Positions 36,777 through 48,342 are shown, counted from the stretch's first letter. The stretch: DNA of 64,000 bases from Micropterus salmoides (GCF_014851395.1 NW_024041039.1:2242360-2306359), one strand, 5' to 3'. Notes: generated by a model from the sequence alone, not told the origin. Numbers and translations: made by a program.

Positions 36777-36998
36777 AGGTTGCATCCAGTTCACCTTAAA
36801 GTGCACTTAAAACTGATGAATGAACTGTAGACTTGCCATAGCATATATTCTGTCTTACTTTGCACTCTTACTTGAATCATAGTCTGAATAACATGTAACC
36901 TCATGTCTGAAGTATTTCTGTCTTCATAAAGTGAGCTGAAAGCTACAGTGTCTTGCTCTGTTGTATTATTCCACTGGGTGGTGCAGGTTACTGTGGAG

Positions 36999-37003
36999 TG
37001 TGT

Positions 37004-37043
<40 letters not shown>
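36999..37043. repeat. (GT)n microsatellite
   Basis: A GT tract of about 22 units has one GAG interruption. It explains the minus-strand His/Thr-repeat frames here. Confidence 0.95.
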
Positions 37044-37044
<1 letters not shown>

Positions 37045-37049
<5 letters not shown>

Positions 37050-38740
37050 ATTCTGCAGGTCTAAGTGCTCGGTAATCAGGGTAACTGGGAGCACCTGGCC
37101 AGTGAGCCCAGCTATATAAGCCTGCCTACAACACGCACCACATTGATCATTGCACACAGGCATCTTCCTACACTACTGATTCCACACCTCATTGTTACTT
37201 TCTGTTACATATTTTTTTTAAATTGTTTGTAATTGTGTAATTTATTTTTTGCAGATTTCAAGCTGGGTCATAACGGTGTTTTTGTATAAAACAGTAAAAA
37301 TCCTTATTCCACAAAGACACCACAAATCATAAAATTTTGTGAATCTCAGTGTTGTTGTCACTTCTTCTAAAATGTGTCACTGTGCACATTTAAAAATAAT
37401 CCATTTAAATGTGGATATAAAAAGTAAAATAACAAATGTTAAATATTTTGCTTTACTGTTATGGAGGACCGATTCTGACAGATTGAAAAATAAATACAGA
37501 ACTAAATAAATGCTCAATAAATAAGCATCCGATCAAATGCACAAAAAATACAGTAAAAAAATAAATGTAGGTAGTAATTAAATTATACAATGAGACATAA
37601 ATGTAAATATCTCTTTTAAGTAGCTTCTTTATTTATTTACCTTTGTAATAATTTATTTATGTATCATTTGTTTTATTATTTTGTCCGTTGACCTTTAATT
37701 TTATTTATTAATTACTTCTTTTTCGCTGTATTTATTTATGTGTGTTTTTAATGGTTTTAGTCTGTTTAATTCTTCCTTTGCATTTCTACCTATTTTGTTG
37801 TTAAAGATATGCTACATTACATAAAAATAAAAAAACATAATAATGAGCCATTAAAGTATAAATTTTACAAAGGGCACGAGGCAAGCTACCTGTTAACAAT
37901 AAGTTGTCATTCTGATTTCACTGGAACAACCAGTAGGGAAAGATTTTGTTCATTTATTTCAATGCAATATAACATCACAGAAGTCTTGTTGTAACTGAGC
38001 TAATAAGCAAACGGCAGAGCCCACAGATGTGGACGTGGACATCTGTAGGCTCTCTGTTTCACGAGAAAAAAGGTCCACGTGTCCCGATTCTGCCGGTCTG
38101 CCTTGGGTTGTTTCTCTCAGTATGTTGAACTTGTTGGGATCGCGTGCGTGGGGAGGAAAAAGAGATATCATCATTGCAGCTCTGATATTACGATTCCCCA
38201 TGGCAACGGGGAAATAAAGGCAGAGCCCTCAGTTTAATCGGGTGGTGTTATAAATATGAATTAATTCATTGAATCAGGATGTCCAGGGACAGCTGTCTCT
38301 GTCCGTTAATCGATGACAGGTAATCATAAAAGCGGTCATGCTGAAGACCATGTTTGGTTAACAAACTAACATCTAACCATGATTTTGATTTTTTTATACT
38401 TGTGCTTTGATATTAACAGTATGAATGAGGAAATGAAACCGTGTGTCAGACAGCTGCTGTCGCAGGAGGAGAGGAGTCAGAGAGAAATATGCTGAAGCTA
38501 ACTTCCACCTGAGGAGTTCAGTTGCCGGAGTTACTGATCTAGGGTTTCTCTGATCTCTGTCTCTGACACAGAAAATCCAGAATTTCCTTCATCTCAAGCT
38601 GAACATACTCTAATCACACATTCTGTAACAAACTGACGACGTGTTATTTCTTACTTGCCCGGAGGTCTCAGCACTGGCAGTTCTGGACCTAATTAATTGC
38701 TTCAGTCAATTTTCAGGCTATTAAATAAATTTCTCCAAGT
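37045..38740. other. AT-rich intergenic stretch, no gene recognised
   Basis: 37,200-37,830 is especially AT-rich, with repeated ATTTATTTAT blocks. The remainder has only short frames. Confidence 0.45.
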
Positions 38741-38759
38741 CAGAAGCCCTCCCTTCAGG

Positions 38760-41130
38760 TAGTCTTTGTGATGGTCGTCTCCCATTATATTGTTCATTTA
38801 GGTGGACATTGGAGGGCTTTAAATATTTTGGGAATTGTGATGTTATAACCCCGTCTCTTCAACAACTATATAGGGCTAATTTTACACCCTTGTTGAAAGA
38901 TGGACTTCCCTACCACTGTCTATGTTGAGAAGGATCTCATTACTCAAAATTAATATCCTGCCTAAATCTCTTTATGTGTTTCAGATGCTTCCAATTTTGT
39001 TCTCAAGAAAAATAATTTGAGAAATAAATAGCTGGTTTACTACTTTTATCTGGGACAGAAAAATTAGTTTGGCTAGACTTATGAAGCCAAAGGAAAGATG
39101 TGGTCTATCTGTTCCTGATATAAGGCTGGATCAGTTGGCATCACAGCTCTGCTATATTGCTGATTGGATTAAGAACGATAATGATGCAGTGTTGACTTGA
39201 CTTGTCTTTATGTGGTTTTACTTCTGGACAAAAGAAGATTAATGCGTCTGTTGGTGACAATATGATGATATGCAACCACCAAAGCATGGTGGGATGTAAG
39301 GAGACTGGAAGGATGGAAGGATGGGAGGGACAGTTATCCTCCTGCCCAGAGACTGGACTAATGGCCTGAATATAGACATTGATGAAGCAACCTGGATGCT
39401 GATATGGGAAGTGGCAAATAACAACAACAGCAATAGGATGATGGAAACCCAATTCAGACAACTACACCGTTTGCAGATCACACGCTATTGTCGGGTCGGA
39501 AATAAGGACCGGCCGGGCCAGTAAAAGACCTGGTCCCTACCCTAACCAACGTAATAAACTCAATAAAATTACTCTATTAGATTTCTTCTTTAGTCAAAAA
39601 ACTGCGTAGTCAAAAACTTCACTGGAGACGGTCAAGAGTCGGTGCAAAAGAGTTTATTCCAATAAAGGACAGATAAACCCGAGCAACATCCCTGCAGGTC
39701 TCAGGATGGAACTGAGTTGGTGGTCAGCGAACATCGCCTTATATTCACCTTAAGCTCCACCTTGTCCCTCCTTTCAGGTGGGCGTTACATCTTAACTCCT
39801 CCTTATCTCCTCCTTCTAGGTGGGCGTTACTCCTTAACTCCACCTATAGTGTTCGCTGATCACTCCTCCCCTTTGGTGGATTTCCTATCCTCTACTGCCA
39901 TCTAGTGGCCTTTTTCTTGTACTGTTTTACCAAATTAACCCTTTCATTAATGTTACAATTTCCACTTTTTAACTATTATTACATGTAATTATTGTTACCA
40001 TTTATCTCTCTTTATTTTTTACATTACTGGATTAGAAATCCACCAATATGTTTCAACTTCAGTCCCACCGTATTTTTTTAAAAGTTACACAGGCATAGTT
40101 TGACACCATTAAAACTTAAACACTTACAATCGTATTTTTTAAAAGAATTAATAAGGAATAACATATCTAATACATATATAACGTGATTCAATGAACAAAT
40201 ACATGATTTAGCAATGCCAACCATGAGAGTGCTTTGTCTCATACAAGTTTACTTTCGGCAGCGCAAAGCTTGGTTTCATGCAGTACCTGGCCGTACCAGG
40301 CGCCATAAATCACAACATGTCATGATCTCATTCTTGGCTTCAGTTCGCGATGATCTCAGCCCTGGCGTACGTGACTTACTGCAGGTGCCTTGCTTCCATT
40401 GAGTGGGTTACGGTTGGCTAGGTTTTGCCTGCGCGGCCTGAGCAGCTTCTCTGCTCATTAAAAAAGCACACGTTCATGAATACACAGAGTCTAGGAATAA
40501 TATATGATAAACACACAGAGTATAGGAATAAAATATGAGTTTAAACTCACTCCTTAAACACTTAGTAGTTATACACTCAGTAGTTAAACTTTACACTATA
40601 AAATAACACTTTAAATGATGACAATGTAGACCACCATTGCTCTAGTAATTAATGATAACAATTTAGGCTATAATGCTCCAAAATAATTCACAACACTATC
40701 TTAGACATAAAATGGATCACAATAAATCTTAACTACGTACAAAGTGTAATGCTGAGGTTGGGAACTTTATTCAGTGTGTTTGGACTTAACATAAAGATAT
40801 TGACGAATATTGGAATAAAATAGTGGATAGACTATGCCAAACTTTTGATTTTAAATTGAGCAAGGACGCTTTACCCTTATTGTTCAGTCTACCACCCAAA
40901 CAACTTAAAAGCACACACTCCAAAAGACTGTTTTGTATTCTCACTTTTTGTGCAAGGAAGAATATATTGCTTAAATGGATAGACTTGCAAGCCTTCAACA
41001 TTAGCCGGGTGGCATAAGGTCATTTTTGATATACTAACTATCAAATATCTTACGTACAGGTCAAAGTGTAGGATTAAGGTATTTTATAGCAACTATCTGG
41101 GTACTAGATTGTGCTAAAAGGCCTGGTAGA
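38760..41130 (+). mobile_element. L1/Tx1-like LINE ORF2 remnant, split in two
   Basis: The part at 38,820-39,185 encodes in shifting frames FKYFGN, then LPKSLYVFQMLPILFS, EINSWFTTFIWDRKIS and LARLMKPKERCGLSVPDIRL, the post-polymerase region of L1-clade ORF2. The part at 40,800-41,130 encodes ILTFCARKNILLKWID and GWHKVIFDILTIKYLTY, which belong to the end of the same ORF2. The 1.6 kb in between (39,190-40,750) is foreign or too diverged to read. It includes two copies of AGGTGGGCGTTAC about 43 bp apart and may itself hold an LTR-type insertion. The element is long dead. Confidence 0.65.
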
Positions 41131-41134
41131 TCAC

Positions 41135-41930
41135 AGTTGGGAAGCAACACAGTGCACTAGTGCATGACTGAAGTGCTTCAGGGTTGCATGAATTTCAAGC
41201 CTAGGAGTTTAAGGGTTAGTGATATTACCCTGTGTAGGCGTGCAGGACTTGTCTCTAATGGGGCCTACTCCCCCCACCTCTCTTATTCTTATTTATTCAT
41301 CTGTTTTGTTGTATTGTATTATTCCAGATCTATTTTTGGGGGTGTGTGAAATGGCCTCCCCCTCCTTTTTTATTTATTTACTTTTTTTTTTTCACGTGTG
41401 TCTAATACTGTATTATTGTGTTTAAGAGAGGACCCAAATGTGGTACTGTCATGAAGGGGGGCTCCCCCTATGTGTATGTTACGGTCTTCACCTTCGACAC
41501 CGTCTAGCCTGTTGGCCTGTTTTGTATTTGTTGGTTCATGTTAAAGTCTAATTAAGATATCATTTAAAAGTGGATTTTTCACTTCCCAATATTATATGTT
41601 CACAGCAACATTTCATTTCAAAACTACAAAAAGTGTATCCAGATTCAAATACATTTTTATACCAATCAACAAACTTTAGGAATACAGTAGATTAGAATAG
41701 ATATAAATGAATTATAAGATTACTCACTGTTATATAATATTGGCTATTTGAGTGCTTTTTGGAAATTATACAAAGGCTCTAACAAGGGAAAATAACAAAA
41801 GGTCCAATAATATATTGACTTTACCCCATGACCAGATACCGGATGGATATATGGATATTGACCTTATGAACAATTTATTATAGATAAGGTTTTGCCCACT
41901 CAGATGGCACCAATATATGACCTGGCCCAT
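41135..41930. other. No gene recognised; upstream of the copy A promoter
   Basis: Only short, low-complexity frames are present. No repeat with clear ends was seen. Confidence 0.45.
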
Positions 41931-41944
41931 AGACTCTACTGGGG

Positions 41945-42040
41945 GAGTCACCATAATATAAAGGAGCAGGTCTCTGTTTACAGACAGACTTGGAGGAGAC
42001 ACCAGCGAGCTGCTGACCTGACGACTATCAGAGGAACAGG
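41945..42040 (+). promoter_or_regulatory. TATA promoter and non-coding first exon, copy A
   Basis: GGAGTCACC is followed by AATATAAAGG (TATA box, about 41,955-41,964) and then an exon-like stretch, AGACTTGGAGGAGACACCAG to AGAGGAACAGG, with a strong donor GTGAGT at 42,041. There is no ATG in the exon, so it would be 5' UTR. The nearest coding block downstream on the same strand is the SecA-like locus, whose acceptor is at 45,024. That gives a 3-kb first intron. Nearly the same 95 bp recurs at 55,025-55,124 with about seven differences. Linkage to the SecA-like gene is inferred from position. Confidence 0.55.
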
Positions 42041-42049
42041 GTGAGTGAG

Positions 42050-43960
42050 TCTGATGGGTTTTTTGTTTTCATATCAGATGAATGAGAAATCTGCTCTTTG
42101 ATAGATGTTGGAGAGAAATTAAAGAAGTTTTGGAAAAAACAAACGTTTACTAATACACCAGCCGTTCATTTAGTGAAATTCAAAGGTATTGTATTTTACT
42201 GTAAATCAATGAGAACTGTTTGAAAGTTTTTGCTGCCAGACTTTTAAAAAAAAAACATTTTACCATTTTGTACACATTAATCAGCAGGTTATAGTCAACC
42301 TATAATTAAATCAGCTGTGTTTTCCTCTTGTAGTTTTCTCTTTGGGCTTTTATGTTAAAGGGGAGCTGAGCAGGAGAGAAAAGAGGAGCAGAGAGGAGGT
42401 GTAAAGTTAAACTGATGACTCTTCACAGTGCGTAACATCCACAAGTGTGTCTCTGAGCAAGACTCCTAGTTGCTCCAGTGGCGTGCAACCTCTGACATGT
42501 ATAGCAATCGTATGTTGCTTTGAATAAAAGCGTGAGCTAAATGAATAAATGTAATGTATGTAGTGAGTTAGATAAAGCAGAGCAGTAACATCCTCCATCA
42601 GCTCCATGAGGCCATCTAGTGAACTGATAGTAGAAGTAGATCAGTTGACAGCAGCTTATTCTTCCTGACCAATAAGAACAAATAGTATCTTCTCTGTCCA
42701 ACTACAATTCAGTTTGTAGAGTGAGAACAGCCCATCAGTATTTCCCAGAGTTCACAGCCATGTTTTCTAACAGCTTCTTTAGACTGAGCAACATCCAACA
42801 AGCCAGTTAGTAACTTGTTAGTAAAATGATTATAAGATGTGAGACAATTTGCTCTGCCAAGAGTCAGGCCTCTAAATATCATCTTTGAGAATTGTGTGAC
42901 CTGTAACATTAGTATTAAACTGCATTTGCTATTAGCACCAGTAAATTCAAAGTAGTAAATTCTCTGACAAAGCAGAGGAATATGGCGTTACCTTGTGTAA
43001 GGTTTACAGTGCAGATTATTGACATTGACATAGTTCTGGCAAGACCAGTAACTTAGAGCTGCTAAACCTTGTCGACACATGAAATTAAGTTATATTGGTG
43101 GGATCTCTAATTTGAATCTGATCTAAACCCCATACCCTGTCATTATCCTACTGAATATTTTGCAGGTGAACCTAGAAACCCCTAACCCCTTGAAAAAAAA
43201 GAATGATGAGCCAGAAAGGAACGAAGCATCACTAATCAGTAAATATGTGTAAGATGTACAGGTGTTAAGATCAGTGCAGTGTCAGTGCAAAAAGAATTAT
43301 AACCAACTGCTCAAATAAAACAGCGTGACTTAAGTAAGTAAACTTTCAGCCAGCAAGTTGTTCATCTTATAACCCAGAGGTTTTCAAAGTGTGAGGCAGA
43401 CCTCCTTAAGGGGGCTCCAAACAGTTTCAGGGGAGGCTCAGTGAATGGAAGTGAAACAATATTACACTACTTGTTGCATCATTTATGATTTATTTTAGAA
43501 GAGTCTGCATGTGTGAGAGTTCAGAGATACAGTAGTTTTTGGGGAACTGTTTTCTCCCCATCAGAGTCAGAAACTAATAAATGCCTTAGGACAAACGTTT
43601 TTTTTTTTTTTTTTAACTATTTGCTGTAGTCAGAAGTTATGTCAAACAGAAATATTAGACTATTTTGTCTAAAATGTTGAGTGTCTATGGAATCAAATAA
43701 AATAATCATGATCCCATAGGCTTCCAGGAATTGAGCGAAACTTTCAAGTAAAATAATAAAAGTATTCTATAGTGAATGTACTTATGTAACAAAAGTAAAA
43801 GTGCTCATTCTGTCTCACATTGTTGTATCTTAGTTTTTGCATGTATTCAGTCCTTAATGAATTAATCTCTAAACATCATGTCAGAGTGAAGGGTGTTCCA
43901 GTTATGCTGGCTGTTACAACTTTAACAAAAACATGAAATCTGAAAGTGCCTTATTTTCAA
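42050..43960. other. Probable first intron of the SecA-like locus, with duplicated blocks
   Basis: The block at about 42,345-42,400 (TTAAAGGGGAGCTGAGCAGGA) matches 55,640-55,665. The block at 43,105-43,300 (TTGAATCTGATC, ACTAATCAGT, GATCAGTGCAGTGT and GCAAAAAG in order) matches 58,415-58,590. 42,440-42,560 holds a short interspersed repeat. 43,740-43,830 shows remnants of an AAGTA-rich hAT MITE. No exon was seen. Confidence 0.5.
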
Positions 43961-43964
43961 TGAT

Positions 43965-44165
43965 TTACATTTAATTAATTTAGCTGACACTCATCCAAAG
44001 CGACTTACAATTGCTAAGTATGTCAGAGGTCGCACGCTTCTGGAGCAACTAGGGGTTATGTGTCTTGCTCAGGGACATGTTGGAGGATGTGTCACAGTGG
44101 GAGTTAAACGCGGGTCTCCCACACCAAAGGCATGTGTCTTATCCACTGCGCCATCACCACCAATG
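43965..44165 (-). mobile_element. tRNA-derived SINE, minus strand
   Basis: On the minus strand the head reads GGTGGTGATGGCGCAGTGGA, followed by TAAGACACATGCCTTTGGTG and GGAGACCCGCGTTTAACTCC. TGGCGCAGTGG fits the pol III A box (TRGYNNARNNG), and the B box has decayed from GGTTCRANTCC to GCGTTTAACTCC. The tail ends TGTAAGTCGCTTTGGATGAG and a GCTAAATTA end, as in common fish SINEs. It is not a functional tRNA gene: there is no proper acceptor stem. Confidence 0.75.
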
Positions 44166-44329
44166 ATAAGATATCCATTTATTCTTCCTCTCTGAAACTT
44201 GTAACAGGGTTCTGATAAACGACATAAACAGCAATTAGTACAACAGGATTTGAAATTAAGGGGGGTAGAAGTAAAAAGCCCCCTAAAAAGTAAACACTCA
44301 CGTGCAAGTACCTCAACATTTGACTTAAG

Positions 44330-44395
44330 TAGTGCTGGGCAACAATTACAATGTATAATCGCGAGTGACTTGACTTTCTTGCGATTAATCACATT
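44330..44395. repeat. Fragment of a GATTAATCG-type interspersed repeat
   Basis: GTGCTGGGCAACAATTACAA and TTGCGATTAATCACATTG resemble a common fish MITE with GCGATTAATC blocks. Related openings (GGGCTGTCAAACGATTA and GGGCTGTACATAAAAATTA) are near 58,995 and 61,800. Confidence 0.4.
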
Positions 44396-45024
44396 GTTAT
44401 GTCTTGGGGGGGGGGGTTCTGAACAGGTATCAGCAGAAAGATTTTTCTTTTATCAGGGAGCAGCAGAAACAGTCTGTGGTCAGTAGCAAGTTTCCCTTTT
44501 AGAGTGAGGTGAAGTGATCAAGCACAAGGCGTAGCGACACAGGGTACGCGGAGGTGTTCGCCTCACGCACACGCCCGCCCGCTGGTGAAGTTTAATTGTC
44601 TTGAACTTTTTGTATGCGACGCGGAGCACAAATCACTGGAAGAGAGACTGATCCTTGCTGTTTGTGAGTTTCCAGAATTTATTACTACTAAATATTTATC
44701 AGGACATCAACAGGAGGGAATTCACATGGCCAGGGCAGGACTGTTAATTTGGCATTTCTTTTAACATTTATGCTTTATTATGACAGTGACAGCTGGCGAG
44801 AGACAGGAGAAAGGATGACAGGCAGCAAAGGGCCTCTGTCTGGAATCAAACCCATGCAGCTACAGTAAGGACTCAGCCTTTATTCATGGTATGCACTCTA
44901 CCAGGTACTTTATTTTTTCAGTAGGCTGCTCTCGGTTTCACCAAAAAATAAAGCAGCAGGAGTCCCTGTTATGAGTTGTATTTTATACCATAACGTCATT
45001 TGAATAGGTCTTTTTTTGTTTAAG

Positions 45025-48000
45025 GAAAGAAAATCTCCACTTAAGCCTGAGATGCTGCAAGTGTGATAAAGTCCTGCCTCCATGCAGATCCTTCGATCAT
45101 TTATACAAAAATACTATTCATGGGCGGTATGCGTATGTGTTCAATGGAGGAGAATACTACAGACCGGTTGGGGCTCATAATATGTACGAGTGTGAATAGA
45201 GGAGGAGAACAGAAGAGAGCAAGAGAGGAGGACAAAAACTGGATCAAAGACTACAAGAATCGCAGCAACGAGCCAAAGAGCAGCATGAGAAAGAGCAGCA
45301 ACATTTCAGAAGAATATGAGTCCAAGCGAGATGTTCAGATGTGGCATCTGGATGAGTTTGAGGCTAAGTATGAATCCGGCAGGGATGAGCTTCTAGAAAT
45401 CCTCTCTAAGAAATGCAGTTCCCCTGTTCCAGATCTGAGTCTCACTCAGCTGACAGCAGACCAGCAGCGGGAGATCCTGTCAGTCCTGGACAAACTTCTG
45501 TTTGATGAATGGATCAGTGCTCCCCCGTCCCTCAGCACTCTGCAGCACACTCAGGTGTTCATCACAGAGCTGTGTGCCCTGTCTCTGGAGATCCCCCGAG
45601 GGAGTTCCCCTCTAAAGCTTCTCTTATCCACACTCTCACATCTAACCGGCAAAGAAACCCACTCAGAATCCACTGAGATGCTCCTCAGACTTGTGCAAAG
45701 AAACCAATGGACCCCAACGGAGACAGTGACTCTGCTCAAAGTACTGTCACAGAAATATGCAGAGGATGTTTCAATAACTGAAGTCCTTAAGCTGGTGCAA
45801 GCGTATGACATATCACCAGAGTGGACGGATGAGTCCGGACACACTCTCGTACAGGCTCTGGACTTTGCTGGCCCTGAGAGATTCCATCAGGATTTCCAAA
45901 AGACTCTCAGAAGGAACAATGAGAGCAGTCTACCTGCAGCTCTAGCAGAAGTGAAGATGTTATGGAATTTGGATGATTCTGTGGTTGATATGATAAAAAA
46001 CATTACCACTGGCGTCCTGCAGTACGCAGAAAATGCACCTAAAGATGCACCATTTGTGAAAGATTCCTTCACACGTGATCCCTTGAATGCAGACGACCTA
46101 CAGAAGTCTCTGTCTCAGCTCTGCAAAGCAGTTTTTGACACCAAAGGCTGGTGGCCCACAGTGAGGCAGATGCTGCGGTGGTGTGCGTTGGTGCTGACTC
46201 AGAAGAGTGGAGAGCTACAACTGGTTGGTGTGGAAGAAGACCCATGTGTCACAGCCATGTTTGCAGCCACACAAGTCTGCATGGGAAACAAACTGGACAT
46301 TGTGCTGAGCGCTGATGTTCCCTCAGAGGAGCGAACTCAGGAGTGGTCTGACTTCTACAAGCACCTGGGAATCTCTCTCAACACAAACATGAAGAAAACA
46401 AATGCATCTTACAGGGAGGTCTATGAAGCAGACATTGTGTGCGGTACCATCAGTGACTTCATCTCTTACTTTCAGTACGGCATCGAGGGGATGGGAACAG
46501 GGAACCCTCAGCTTAGACGTGGATTTATCATTGAACAACAAAGTCTCAGTTCTTCACATAATCTGGAACTTTCCAGGCTCACGGACAATGATTCCCTGGT
46601 GTTTGCTGCAGAGGCCCTGCAAAGCCTCATGGGTAAATTTCAGAGTGAGGATATGGAACTGAGACACATGTTTCTTAAGGCTCTTTTTCAGGTGCTCCAC
46701 ACCAACCTAAACAACGACACAAACACTGACAATAAAATCATCACCATCTCACAGAAAGTTACTGGAAAGGAACTTCCTTCTAATGAGGTCTTTGTTCTGA
46801 CCTTTCTTGAGAATCTCCTGAGAGTGGTTACTAGAGAAACAGAAGCTGAGAAAAACAGGACATCTCCTGCAGGCAAATGGTGTTTGGAGGAGATTTTATT
46901 TGACTGTGCAGAGCAGTTCCAAGACTCAACAGCACAAATCAAGGAACTCTTCCAGATGGTTTCAAATCTTGGACTTTGGTCCCCCAACATGGAAAAAGAG
47001 CCCTTGGCTTCATTAGTAGACTCCATCGTCCTCTCACACCTTGAGGATAAAAATCAGCTTCATGATCTCCTGCAGGACGAGAACAGAAAGAGTGAGCTGC
47101 TGGCCATTTTCAGAGAATTGATCAACACTGCCGTTCTATGCAGACCTCAGCTGGCAGAACAAGCTCAACTCTTCCTTCTCCAAAGTGATTAACAAAGCTA
47201 AAGCAGAGGCCAAAGGAAAAGCATGTGGAATTCTGACGGCCATCCAAGCTGTCCACATGGGAGTATTGGCAGGAGATGCTATTAGTACAGTGCACAGCCT
47301 CTCCAGCAAGTTTTTCTCAAACCTCCATGAACAGCTGAATATATTTAAAAAAGAAAAAGCTTTGTCAGAGAAAGTGAAGGTAAGTGAGCTTTCTGCTTCA
47401 GATGCTGAAAGAATTCAAGCAGGACTTGGCCGACACCATCAGTGCTTTATTGGCTGATGCTTTGGTAGAAGTGTTCCACCAGAAGTTCTCCAGTCACATT
47501 GTTTCTCATGTTCAAGGCCAAGTAAATGGCGTCATTGGCCGTTATGTAAGAACTGGCTTAAAGAGTGATAGAACAGAGGAAAAACTCAAAGCTGGACAGA
47601 ACAACAGATACATCTCATACATGCCAGGAGACCCGAATGCTAAACATAAATCTGCAGGAGAGGCAGGTAAACGCTCAGAGTCACATGCTGAAAAGATCAG
47701 GAACCCTGTGACTGCAGGCACCATTCTCGATATCAGAGTCCTGTCAGAAGCCACTGGGACTAAGGTTGTTATTCTAACAGAGGACAGCCATGGCAGACTT
47801 ACCAAGATGCAGGAGCTGAGCCCAGGAGCTAAAGCCACCAATCAAACTGTGACACTGATCTACAGACCAAAGAGTGCCCAACACCCAGACGGCCATTATG
47901 ACGTGCGCATCAATAACCAGACAGTAAACATAGACAGCGAGAGCAAGAGCTGCCTGTTTCACGCTTTGGCACGAGGCATGAAACCGGAGGCCAGTGAAGA

Positions 48001-48342
48001 AGAGATCGCTTTAGAAGCAGAACGCCTCCGATCTGTGGAGGCCCACACTCTCCTCAGACATCCAGGCCAATGGGAGCCTTTCATCAAGCGCAAAGAGTGG
48101 ACTGAAGCAATCAGAGGAGGGGACTGGTACATGGCAGAGGGAGCTGCACCAACAAAGAGAAAAAATCAAACTCATGAAAGAAACTGAGGAAGCTCTTGAG
48201 CAAGAAACTGGGAAAGTGAAACTGTACGAAGAGTGGCAGCAGGATGCAAAGGACAGAAAAGGAATTGGAAAGTTCATCAATGGAGATCACCAACCACCAG
48301 TAAACAGTATACTGAAAGCAAAGGAATTGAACCAGAATTGAT
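45025..48342 (+). pseudogene. SecA-DEAD-like / OTU-like large protein gene, decayed
   Basis: A 3.3-kb coding block starts after a strong acceptor (CTTTTTTTGTTTAAG). The ancestral frame opens with a Cys-rich segment (CCKCDKVLPPC), FNGGEYYRPVGAHNMYECE, a TAG stop and a Gln/Glu coiled coil. It shifts near 45,305 to the long frame (to 47,192) with helical repeats. About 46,200-46,490 aligns with the first half of the bacterial SecA ATPase core (DIVLSADVPSEERTQEWSDF; YEADIVCGTISDF). The expected Walker A reads GVEEDPC instead of TGEGKT, and the DEVD Walker B reads EQQS. Shifts near 47,135, 47,380-47,401 and 48,140 lead to a C-terminal part with SCLFHALARG (OTU-like) and an end FINGDHQPPVNSIL. SecA-like proteins are known in teleosts without an assigned role. 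Most of the second half of the ATPase core is missing. An ATPase function can be ruled out. Confidence 0.7.
47380..47401 (+). other. 22-nt intron-like sequence at a frame change
   Basis: AAG|GTAAGTGAGCTTTCTGCTTCAG|ATG has a perfect donor and a pyrimidine-rich acceptor. Removing exactly these 22 bases joins the frame ending ALSEKVK to MLKEFKQDLADTIS. It is far shorter than known spliceable vertebrate introns, so it may be a collapsed intron or a chance match at an indel. Confidence 0.35.

Larger units (their letters stand above)
35600..36795 (+). repeat. Segmental duplication, copy A, left part
   Basis: The ancestral text GAGCTGCTGATTGGATGAAG through CCAGACACAGTTTGGATG (35,605-35,688), AAAGATCCGTTCACTT (35,970-35,986), TCTTGCTACCTTCAGATCCA (36,168-36,187) and GGTTGCATCCAGTTC (36,778-36,792) recurs without interruption at 52,553-52,737. 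Copy A therefore carries three insertions that copy B lacks: a solo LTR, a retroposon end and a MITE. Confidence 0.85.

Noticed and set aside
36791..37163. His/Thr-repeat proteins on the minus strand
   Set aside because: They are produced by reading the (GT)n microsatellite.
39640..39905. LTR of a retroelement (repeated AGGTGGGCGTTAC)
   Set aside because: The two copies are only 43 bp apart and no TG...CA ends or target duplication could be fixed.
44090..44165. A functional tRNA gene on the minus strand
   Set aside because: The A box is good, but the B box is decayed, there is no acceptor stem, and a SINE body and tail follow.
45063..45310. Start of the SecA-like protein in the long frame
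   Set aside because: The first part of that frame has no protein-like order, whereas another frame over the same DNA has a Cys-rich segment and a coiled coil and follows a splice acceptor.
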